Below are positions 27,489 through 34,141 of a stretch of DNA of 34,141 nucleotides, in pieces. The DNA is from an uncultured Asticcacaulis sp. (lineage in GTDB: Bacteria > Pseudomonadota > Alphaproteobacteria > Caulobacterales > Caulobacteraceae). The translations under genes were made by a program, and so were the position numbers. The notes beneath the pieces are model-generated. The model was given only the letters and a program-made list of their open reading frames with translations. It was not told where the DNA came from and did no database searches. The stretch lies in NCBI GenBank assembly GCA_936940865.1, contig CAKZJB010000022.1, positions 1 to 34,141 on the forward strand, written 5' to 3'. Position 1 is the first letter of the stretch. Each line of letters starts with the position of its first letter.

Positions 27489-30254
27489 CTACTCGCCGCT
27501 CAGCAACGCCTCCAGCGCCTTGGGATCGAACGGCTTGGCGATATAGTCGTCCATGCCCGCCGCCAGGCAGCGCTCGCGGTCGCCGGCCATGGCGTGCGCC
27601 GTCATGCCGATGATACGCACCGGCGTCTGCCCCTTCCGCCGCTCGTACTGCCGGATCAGCTGCGTGGCGTCGAAGCCGTTCATGCCCGGCATCTGCACGT
27701 CCATCAGCACCACGTCATAGGCCTTCTGCTTGACCATTTCGCAGGCCTGAAGCCCGTTGCCCGCCACGTCGGTGTCGAACCCGAAGGCGTCGAGAAAGCT
27801 GGTCGCCACCAGCACATTGGGCTCGTGGTCCTCGACCAGCAGAGCCCACCGGCGCTCGCCCGCCTCCACCCTCGGCGCCGTCGCCTCGGCCACGGGCGCG
27901 GCGCCGTCAGCGGCACGCAACGGCAGGGTCACGGTAAAGGCCGAACCCTGCCCCTCCACGCTTTCGACCGCGATGGCGCCGCCCAGCGCCTCGGCAAGGG
28001 TCCGCGTAATGGCCAGCCCCAGCCCGGTCCCGCCATAGCGCCGCGTGATCGAGCTGTCGGCCTGGACGAACTTGTCGAAGATCGAGCCCAGCTTGTCGGC
28101 CGCGATGCCGATGCCGGTGTCCTCGACGCGCAGGGTAACCGTCTCCACGCCCGGCGCGCCGCCGGGCTCGCAGCCCACCACGATCGCCACCCGGCCTTTT
28201 TCGGTGAACTTGACCGCATTTGAACAGAGATTGAGCACGATCTGGCGGATCCGCGTCGGATCGCCGACGAACTGCCGCCCCTTGGCGCAATCGTCGTCGA
28301 CGTGGAAATCCAGCCCCTTTTCGCGCACCCGAACCGCCATCATGCTCGACACCTCGCGGATCAGGGCGTCGAGATTGAACGGCACCTCCTCGAACTCTAT
28401 GGTCTGCGCCTCGATGCGCGCCACGTCCAGCAGGTCGTTGATCAGCTCCAGCAGGCTTCTGGCGCTGACATTGAGCGTGCGCACGAAATCCTGCTGGCGC
28501 GGCGTCAGGGGCTTCGACAGGGCCAGAAGGTTGGCGATGCCGACGATGGCGTTCATCGGCGTGCGGATCTCATGGCTCATATTGGCCAGGAACTCGCTCT
28601 TGGCGACATTGGCCTCCTCGGCCTTCTGGCGGGCGTCGACCAGGTCCTGGATGTCGGTGCAGGTGCCGTACCAGCGCACGATGCGCCCGCGCTCCCAAAC
28701 CGCCGTCGCCCGCCCCAGCGTCCAGCGGTATACCCCGTCGGCGCGCCTCAACCGGTACTGGATTTCGAACGGATCGCCGGTTTCGCGCGCCGAATCCCAC
28801 CGCGCCCTGGCCCGCTCGCGGTCGTCCGGATGGATGATCTGCGACCACACATCCGCGCTGGCGTGGCCCTCGGGCAGCCCCGTGAACTCGTACCAGCGCC
28901 GATTGCAGTAGGCCAGCCCGCCCGACCCGCGCGCCACCCACACCATCTGGTCGATGGAATCGGCCATGTTGCGGAATTCCGCCTCGCTGCGCGCCAGTTC
29001 GGCCTCGGCCTCGGCGCGCTCGATCAGCTGGCGCGTGCGCTCGGCGACGTCCTGCATGAAGGCGACCTCGTCGTCCGTCCAGTGCCGCGCCTCGCGCGCA
29101 TTGAGATAGACGATGGTGCGCAGCCGCGCCCCACGCAGGAAGGGCACCACCAGGATGGCGCTGGTGTCGACCGCCTCGGCGGTACGGCGCGTGTGCGCCT
29201 CGTCGGACATCGCGTCCGTGAACAGGTCGTCGACGACGACGGTTTCCCCGGCGCTCAGAGCCGCCACGATCTTGTCGCCGAAGGCGTGGGCCGGGTATTC
29301 GCCCAGCAAGGGCGGAACATGGCCGTCCGTCCAGCACACGTCGTAGCGGAAGACGTCCTCGACCGGATCGAGCAGCCCGTAGCCGACGCGCGAAACCCCG
29401 AAATATCCGCCCATCAGGGCGCACGCCGACTGAAGGGCGCCCTGGGTATCGGTGCCGCGCATCAGGTCGCTGAGCTCCAGCATCACGGCCTGGCGCGCTT
29501 CGGCTATCCGCCGCGACGTGATGTCGATGGTGTTGCCCAGGATCCGGACGCACCGCCCCCTGGCGTCGAAAATGCCCCGGCCCTTGGCCGCCACCCAGCG
29601 CACCACGCCGTCGCGCCCGATCGTCCGGTATTCGACGTCATAGAAGCTGCGGCGGTCCGGATCCTGCGCGCTGAGATAGGCGGCGACCGTCGCTTCGCGG
29701 TCGTCGGGATACAGCCCGTCGTAAAAGTCCCGCAGCGTCACGGGTTCGTCGGGGCCGATACCGAACATGGCCTTGCAGCGCGCGTCCCAGTACAGCACGT
29801 CGTTGACGACATCGACGTCCCACAGGCCGATCTCGGCGGCGTCGCGCGCCAGCCTCAGTTGCTCCTCCGTCCGCTTCTGCTGGGTGATGTCCCGGGCGAT
29901 CTTCGAAGCGCCGACGACATTGCCGTCCCTGTCGCGGATCGGAGAAACCGTGATCGACACGGTGATCAGTTCCCCGGACTTCCTGCGGCGGATGGTCTCG
30001 AAATGCGTGACGCGTTCGCCGGCGCGGATGCGGCCGATGATGTCCGCCTCCTCGTGGCGCCGGTCCTCGGGGATGATAAGGGTGATGGACTGGCCGACCG
30101 CCTCGCCGGCGGCATAGCCGAAGATGCGCTCGGCGGCGGCGTTCCACGACGTGATGATTCCGTCCAGCGTCTTGCCGACGATGGCGTCATCGGACGACTC
30201 GACGATGGCCGCCAGACTGGCGGCCGATGCAGGCCCCGGCGGCGGCGCACTCAT
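27489..30254 (-). CDS. Soluble hybrid sensor histidine kinase with PAS, GAF and receiver domains
   Basis: A 921-residue cytoplasmic kinase; no membrane segment is visible. Domains in order: PAS 1 at about 10-125 (SSDDAIVGKTLDGIITSWN), PAS/PAC 2 at 135-250, GAF at about 260-420 (AILVVPFLRGARLRTIVYLN), PAS 3 at 430-550 (NRRWYEFTGLPEG), HisKA with the phospho-accepting H561 in MSHEIRTPMN, HATPase with NLCSNAVKFTEKG, DTGIGI and GTGLGLAI boxes, and a C-terminal receiver with D852 in VLMDVQMPGMNG and a final KPFDP. All catalytic boxes are intact. No cysteine or histidine ligands for a cofactor are obvious, so the signal is unknown; PAS and GAF domains may sense light, redox or small molecules. It is divergent from the response regulator at 30467, and the pair probably work together. 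Confidence 0.95.
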   Translation of the reverse strand: MSAPPPGPASAASLAAIVESSDDAIVGKTLDGIITSWNAAAERIFGYAAGEAVGQSITLIIPEDRRHEEADIIGRIRAGERVTHFETIRRRKSGELITVSITVSPIRDRDGNVVGASKIARDITQQKRTEEQLRLARDAAEIGLWDVDVVNDVLYWDARCKAMFGIGPDEPVTLRDFYDGLYPDDREATVAAYLSAQDPDRRSFYDVEYRTIGRDGVVRWVAAKGRGIFDARGRCVRILGNTIDITSRRIAEARQAVMLELSDLMRGTDTQGALQSACALMGGYFGVSRVGYGLLDPVEDVFRYDVCWTDGHVPPLLGEYPAHAFGDKIVAALSAGETVVVDDLFTDAMSDEAHTRRTAEAVDTSAILVVPFLRGARLRTIVYLNAREARHWTDDEVAFMQDVAERTRQLIERAEAEAELARSEAEFRNMADSIDQMVWVARGSGGLAYCNRRWYEFTGLPEGHASADVWSQIIHPDDRERARARWDSARETGDPFEIQYRLRRADGVYRWTLGRATAVWERGRIVRWYGTCTDIQDLVDARQKAEEANVAKSEFLANMSHEIRTPMNAIVGIANLLALSKPLTPRQQDFVRTLNVSARSLLELINDLLDVARIEAQTIEFEEVPFNLDALIREVSSMMAVRVREKGLDFHVDDDCAKGRQFVGDPTRIRQIVLNLCSNAVKFTEKGRVAIVVGCEPGGAPGVETVTLRVEDTGIGIAADKLGSIFDKFVQADSSITRRYGGTGLGLAITRTLAEALGGAIAVESVEGQGSAFTVTLPLRAADGAAPVAEATAPRVEAGERRWALLVEDHEPNVLVATSFLDAFGFDTDVAGNGLQACEMVKQKAYDVVLMDVQMPGMNGFDATQLIRQYERRKGQTPVRIIGMTAHAMAGDRERCLAAGMDDYIAKPFDPKALEALLSGE

Positions 30255-30466
30255 TTAAACCATTGCCCCATAAATCGTTTTTGCAAATGACACCCAGGTT
30301 CGCCTCGGATGTTTTCCTGTCAAATTTATAAGAAAACAATGCGCCGCGCGTCGGAACGGGCAAGCTTTCCTCAACATCTTGCTGTCAGCCTCAAGCGATG
30401 CCGAAACGTGTCGGCGGCTTTCGGCGCAAACACCGCCAGACAAGACACATATCAGGGAGGTCCGCC

Positions 30467-30925
30467 GTGGCCGACGACAGTCTGCACATTCTGCTGGTCG
30501 AAGACAATCCCGGCGATATCCTGTCGCTGCAGCGCTCGGTCCGCCGCGTGGCGCCGGACACCGAAATCAGCGTCGCCCGCGACGCCGAGGCGGCGATCCA
30601 CCAGCTGGCCGAACAGCCGCAAGGCACCTTCGGCCTGCTGCTGCTCGATATCAATCTTCCCCGGATGAGCGGGATCGAGCTGCTGCGGCGGCTGAAGTCG
30701 GAATCCTGGCTGTCCAACACGCCCATGCTGCTGCTGACCACGTCCGAAGCGCCCTTCGACGTCCGCAACGGCTATGCCAGCGGCGCCGACGGCTACCTGG
30801 TCAAGCCGTTCGACCCGGAAGGCTACGACCGGCTGGTGCGCTTCCTGGTCAATACGTGGAACGGCCATATCCTGGAAGACACCGGCGACTACCGCGGCCT
30901 GGTCATCGCCCCGCCGGCGGCTTAG
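30467..30925 (+). CDS. Single-domain response regulator (Rcp1-like)
   Basis: A 152-residue stand-alone receiver. The start is GTG 30467 with GGGAGG seven bases upstream; the open frame to 30398 lacks a site. The acidic pocket is E12-D13 (LLVEDNPGD), the phosphorylation site D61 (LLLLDINLPRMSG), the threonine is in LLLTTSEAPF and the lysine in GYLVKPFDPE. The VEDNPGD and long SVRR-loop pattern is typical of Rcp1-like receivers that serve phytochrome-type and other soluble kinases. There is no output domain, so it acts by protein contact or phosphotransfer. It is divergent from the hybrid kinase gene with a 212-base shared promoter region, a likely functional pair. Confidence 0.92.
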   Translation: MADDSLHILLVEDNPGDILSLQRSVRRVAPDTEISVARDAEAAIHQLAEQPQGTFGLLLLDINLPRMSGIELLRRLKSESWLSNTPMLLLTTSEAPFDVRNGYASGADGYLVKPFDPEGYDRLVRFLVNTWNGHILEDTGDYRGLVIAPPAA

Positions 30926-31026
30926 GCCGCCCGTTTCTCCCGAAACACGAAAATTTACACAGATGAACGGTTCCTTAAACACGTTCCGCTAAAACCCTCG
31001 CATTGTTAAGGTTTAGCGGGTGGGCC

Positions 31027-32328
31027 ATGTTCAGGGACTTTTTCCGCAGCCGCCGGGCAGGCGTCGCCGTCATCACGGCCCTGTCTCTCCCCGGCGCCAT
31101 GACGGCCATTGGCGGCGCCGTCGATTTCAGCCGCGTCGTCCAGCTTCACGACGCCATCCAGGACGTCGCCGACGACGCCACGCTGGCGACCATCGCCGTC
31201 AATTCCGCCGCCTACAAGACCGGCATCACCATGAATGCCGACGGCACCATATCGGGCGGCGCGACGAAAGCGGTGTCGAACTTCAATGCCGGCTACACGC
31301 CGCCCGGCGACGTGTCGGGCGTCACGCCCACCGCCACGGCCACCAAGTCGGGAACCGTCATGACGGTCAACATGACGGTCAAGGCGACCTACAGGACCTA
31401 TATACTGGGAATGATCGGCATCTCATCCGTGCCCATCACCGTGACCTCGACCTCGACGGCGACCGTGCCGCCCTATATCGACTTCTACCTGCTGCTCGAC
31501 AATACGCCATCCATGGGCGTGGGCGCGACCACCGCCGACATCAACACCATGGTCGCCAATACTCCGGACAAATGCGCCTTCGCCTGTCACGAAGACGACA
31601 AGCCGGGCACGGACTACTACGCCAAGGCCAAGTCGCTTGGGGTCACCACCCGCATCGACGTCGTGCGCCAGGCGACGCAGAACCTGATGACCACGGCGGC
31701 GGCGACCGAAACCCTGGCGAACCAGTACCGGATGGCGATCTACAGCTTCGGCAAGGCGGCCGGCTCGATCGACGCCAAGGCTCCCACGGCCTACAAGGTG
31801 TCCAGCCTGACATCCAGCCTCAGCCAGTCCTCGACCGACGCCGGGACGCTCGACCTGATGACCATCCCGTACCAGAACTACAATTCCGACCGGCAGTCGA
31901 ACTTCATCTCGATGCTCAGCAGCATGAACACGAACATTCCGGCCTCGGGCGACGGCGCATCCGCCGCCAACCCGCAAAAGGTGCTGTTCTTCGTGTCGGA
32001 CGGCACGAATGACGGCTACGACTGCGCCTATTCCAACGGCAGTTCGTGCCGCCGCATCACGCCGATCGACACGACGACCTGCACCACGCTGAAAAACCGG
32101 GGCGTCAAGATCGCGGTGCTGTACACCACCTACCTGCCGCTTCCGACCAACAGCTTCTACAACACCTATGTGGCCAAGTACGTGTCGCCGACCTCGCAGA
32201 TCGCATCCCAGATGCAGGCCTGCGCCAGTCCCGGCCTGTACTTCGAAGTCGCGCCCAGCCAGGGCATCTCGGCGGCCATGACGGCGCTTTTCCAGCGCAT
32301 CGTGTCGGTTGTGAGGATCAACGCGTAA
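31027..32328 (+). CDS. TadG-like protein with a von Willebrand A-type domain
   Basis: A 433-residue protein. The N terminus is a TadE/G-like membrane anchor (FRSRRAGVAVITALSLPGAM), and the rest faces the periplasm. A vWA-like domain starts near residue 155; its metal-ion site reads DNTPSMG (D158, T160, S162) where DxSxS is usual. A CAFACHE cysteine motif follows, as in other alphaproteobacterial TadG-type proteins, and VLFFVSDGTNDG is the second metal loop. The start at 31027 is preferred over an in-frame TTG at 31003. The protein is isolated: no tadA-tadF, cpa or pilin genes are near. It may assist adhesion or pilus assembly; this is inference from the family. Confidence 0.82.
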   Translation: MFRDFFRSRRAGVAVITALSLPGAMTAIGGAVDFSRVVQLHDAIQDVADDATLATIAVNSAAYKTGITMNADGTISGGATKAVSNFNAGYTPPGDVSGVTPTATATKSGTVMTVNMTVKATYRTYILGMIGISSVPITVTSTSTATVPPYIDFYLLLDNTPSMGVGATTADINTMVANTPDKCAFACHEDDKPGTDYYAKAKSLGVTTRIDVVRQATQNLMTTAAATETLANQYRMAIYSFGKAAGSIDAKAPTAYKVSSLTSSLSQSSTDAGTLDLMTIPYQNYNSDRQSNFISMLSSMNTNIPASGDGASAANPQKVLFFVSDGTNDGYDCAYSNGSSCRRITPIDTTTCTTLKNRGVKIAVLYTTYLPLPTNSFYNTYVAKYVSPTSQIASQMQACASPGLYFEVAPSQGISAAMTALFQRIVSVVRINA

Positions 32329-32362
32329 ACGATTGCTTCAACACCATTTTCTCTTATGCCTT

Positions 32363-32431
32363 GCACCTCCCCGTCGCAACGCGATGGGGAGGGGGACCGT
32401 CCCACGAAGTGGGATGGTGGTGGGGTTTCTT
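32363..32431 (+). repeat. Dispersed intergenic repeat, copy R6 (single unit)
   Basis: It contains a GCACCTCCCC/GGGGAGG stem around GTCGCAACGCGAT, then a second stem GTCCCAC-GAA-GTGGGAT, and the terminal GGTGGTGGGGTTTCTT. It lies between convergent genes (stops at 32328 and 32507), so it could end transcription from both sides. The insert between the stems differs from R3, R4 and R5. Confidence 0.75.
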
Positions 32432-32506
32432 GCTTCCGGCAACGGCCGCGCGCCCGAACCCCAAACCGTTGGCGCCCATTCCCCGTCTGTAATACTGCAG
32501 CCCCCC

Positions 32507-33025
32507 TTACCGCATAACCGCCCGCACCATGGCGCAGCGCCGTTCCGCCGGCAGGCCCGCCTCGGCCTCGGCAGCCAGTATGCCCGCCAGGCGCGGCCCC
32601 ATGGCGTCGCCCTCGACCGTGTCGAACCCAAGCGAGCGATAGAAAGGCTGGTTCCACGGCACGTCGCGGAAGGTGGTCAGCGTCACCGGCGCAACGCCCG
32701 CGGCCTGCGCGAACAGGCGGGCGAACAACCGCCGGCCGATGCCCCTGCCCTGCGCCTCCAGCCGCACGGCCGCCTCCCAGACATGGACCGCGTCGGGCTC
32801 GACCGTCGCCGCCACGAAGCCCGCCAGCCGGCCATCGGGGGCCACGGCCACCCACGACCAGTCCTGGCCCACGATGTCGCGATACCGCGCGGCTGTCCGG
32901 TTGTCGCCGTCCGCCAGCCATTCCAGGCCGGGCACGGCGCGAAACGCCAGGCCCGCCGACTGCTCGATATCGGGCATGGCCTCGCCGTCGCGCATCACGG
33001 CCTTGCGCAGCAAGACCCTATCCAA
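32507..33025 (-). CDS. GNAT-family N-acetyltransferase (second of a pair)
   Basis: A 172-residue acetyltransferase. The family loop is LEAQGRGIGRRLFARL (R/Q-x-x-G-x-G/A type), and PWNQPFYRSLGFDTVEG is the classic C-terminal motif. The domain starts at VLLRKAVMRDGEAMPDI, so the TTG codon at 33025 is the most reasonable start; an ATG at 32995 would cut into the first beta strand. This TTG overlaps the stop of the upstream GNAT gene by eight bases, which implies translational coupling. The substrate cannot be predicted. Confidence 0.85.
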   Translation of the reverse strand: MDRVLLRKAVMRDGEAMPDIEQSAGLAFRAVPGLEWLADGDNRTAARYRDIVGQDWSWVAVAPDGRLAGFVAATVEPDAVHVWEAAVRLEAQGRGIGRRLFARLFAQAAGVAPVTLTTFRDVPWNQPFYRSLGFDTVEGDAMGPRLAGILAAEAEAGLPAERRCAMVRAVMR

Positions 33026-33443
33026 GGGATTTGCTCAGGAAATACTTGGTGTGGCCGGGCGGATAGCCCTCGATCGCCCCGCGAACGCCATAGCCCTGCT
33101 TTTCGTAGAAACCCCGCGCCTGGAAGCTGTAGGTCTCCAGCGCCGCGCCCGCCGCCCCCTGCCGCACGGCTTCGTCCTCGGCCATGGCCAGAAGCCGGGC
33201 GCCGAATCCCTGTCCCCGCAAGGAGGACGACACCCAAAGGGCCGTGACCTGCAGCCAGCCGCGCCATACGAAGCCCAGCACGCCACCCCGGATATCGCCG
33301 CGCGGGCCGCGTATGACCACGTTTACCGGCGCGTATTCCGGCATTCCCGTCGCCGCGACATTGAACATGTCGACGCCATCGGTGATAAAGCGCTGCGTGT
33401 CCGCGTCGGCGAACGGCTCGTATACGATGGCGACGTCGTCCAT
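33018..33443 (-). CDS. GNAT-family N-acetyltransferase (first of a pair)
   Basis: A 141-residue acetyltransferase. The acetyl-CoA loop is SSLRGQGFGARLLAMAE, with upstream beta-4 WLQVTALWVSSS and the C-terminal ARGFYEKQGYGVRG motif. ATG at 33443 has an AGGAGG site directly upstream. The gene overlaps the next GNAT gene by eight bases. The two differ in sequence, so they are not a recent tandem duplication. The pair may act as paired enzymes on one substrate, but this is inference. Confidence 0.9.
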   Translation of the reverse strand: MDDVAIVYEPFADADTQRFITDGVDMFNVAATGMPEYAPVNVVIRGPRGDIRGGVLGFVWRGWLQVTALWVSSSLRGQGFGARLLAMAEDEAVRQGAAGAALETYSFQARGFYEKQGYGVRGAIEGYPPGHTKYFLSKSLG

Positions 33444-33536
33444 GGGACCTCCTGAGCATCCATACGAAGCCGCCGCCGTTCCGGTTACACGACGAAACCA
33501 TTTCCTTTTTACCGGAAATCATTCAGGTTTTGCCCC

Positions 33537-34141
33537 ATGGCGTCGAAGACCACCTTAAACCAGAAGAACCTCGAAGCGCTGGGCGCGGAACGGCTGGCCG
33601 AACTGCTGATCGACATCTCGACCGGCAATGCCAATGCCAAACGCCGCCTGCGCATGGAGCTGGCGGCGGCCGAAAGCCCGGACAAGCTGGCGGGAGAGAT
33701 CCGCAAGCGCCTGGCCTCGATCGCCAACGCCTCGACCGGCGTCGGCTGGCGCACGCTCAAGGCCTTCGTCGCCGACCTGGAAACCCAGCGCCGCCACATC
33801 GCCACCCGGGTCGCCGCCGCCGCCCCGGCCGAAGCCTGGGACCTGGCCGCCACCCTTGCCGCCATGGGCGACGGCACCCTCAGCCGCGCCACCGATACCT
33901 CGGGTGAACTGCTCGGCGTCTTTCACCGCGCCGCGCTCGACATGGCGGCAATCGCCGAAACGGCCAATCCATCGCCTGAAGCCGTCGGCCTCCGCGTGCT
34001 CGAAGCCGTGTCCGCCAACGGCTATGGCCAGAACGACGGCCTGATTACGGCCCTGGCTCCGCGTCTCGGCGAAGCCGGCCTTCGCGCCTTGCGCGATGCC
34101 CTGCTGGCCGGCAAGACGCCCGAACGCGCCCCCGCCCCGCC
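33537..34141 (+). CDS. DUF6880-like protein, 3' end outside the window
   Basis: At least 201 residues are read before the window ends with the frame still open, so the gene is partial at its 3' end. The N terminus carries a family-like pattern: KTTLNQKNLEALGAERLAEL, then NANAKRRLRMELAAAESP, IRKRLASIANAS and ADLETQRRHIATRVAAAAP. It is alpha-helical and soluble, with no signal or membrane segment. Function is unknown; no catalytic motif is seen. It starts at ATG 33537 with a weak CAGG upstream and is divergent from the GNAT pair (gap 33444-33536). I recall the DUF6880 name from similarity only, so the family label should be checked. Confidence 0.7.
   Translation, partial: MASKTTLNQKNLEALGAERLAELLIDISTGNANAKRRLRMELAAAESPDKLAGEIRKRLASIANASTGVGWRTLKAFVADLETQRRHIATRVAAAAPAEAWDLAATLAAMGDGTLSRATDTSGELLGVFHRAALDMAAIAETANPSPEAVGLRVLEAVSANGYGQNDGLITALAPRLGEAGLRALRDALLAGKTPERAPAP

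Overview
The window is high-GC chromosomal DNA with alphaproteobacterial features: GC-rich third codon positions, ArsR-SRPBCC and PP2C-kinase genes, a TadG-like protein, and a secreted carbohydrate or aromatic enzyme set next to a flavin-dependent tryptophan-halogenase-family gene. The halogenase, tannase and Sde182-type genes, together with LacI-like palindromes, suggest Caulobacterales (an Asticcacaulis- or Caulobacter-like organism). This is inference; no rRNA, tRNA or other marker gene is present to settle it.

Layout. 1-3084: an EF-G paralogue and an OsmC-type protein, both minus strand. 3256-7971: a catabolic block with a flavin halogenase, a secreted tannase/feruloyl esterase, and a convergent secreted Sde182/DUF1593 nucleoside-hydrolase-like protein; two of the genes have LacI-like palindromes upstream. 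8080-8707: a MazEF toxin-antitoxin pair. 8915-12424: katG and a secreted RsiV-like protein. 12551-14480: a lower-GC type IV AbiE toxin-antitoxin pair whose promoter is bracketed by two long perfect palindromes. 14530-16161: an ArsR-SRPBCC-membrane protein-YdeI operon with clear operator repeats. 16308-17888: a GNAT and a Tat-exported nucleoside hydrolase-like protein. 18273-22622: a poorly characterised accessory block (beta-rich orphan, GT-A-like glycosyltransferase, beta-propeller, very AT-rich sulfotransferase, small membrane protein). 22801-26822: a secreted GH43-like propeller, then a fused PP2C phosphatase/Ser-Thr kinase coupled to a small exported protein. 27489-30925: a soluble multi-PAS/GAF hybrid histidine kinase divergent from a single-domain response regulator. 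31027-34141: a TadG-like vWA protein, two overlapping GNAT genes, and the start of a DUF6880 protein that runs off the window.

A family of intergenic hairpin repeats (six loci, two of them inverted dimers) lies downstream of gene ends across the window. The features most worth follow-up are the AbiE operators, which share a 37-bp two-part symmetric pattern; the glycosyltransferase/propeller/sulfotransferase block; the halogenase-tannase pair; and a decayed duplicate of the 3' end of the PP2C-kinase gene. All family calls come from reading motifs; no database search was run.
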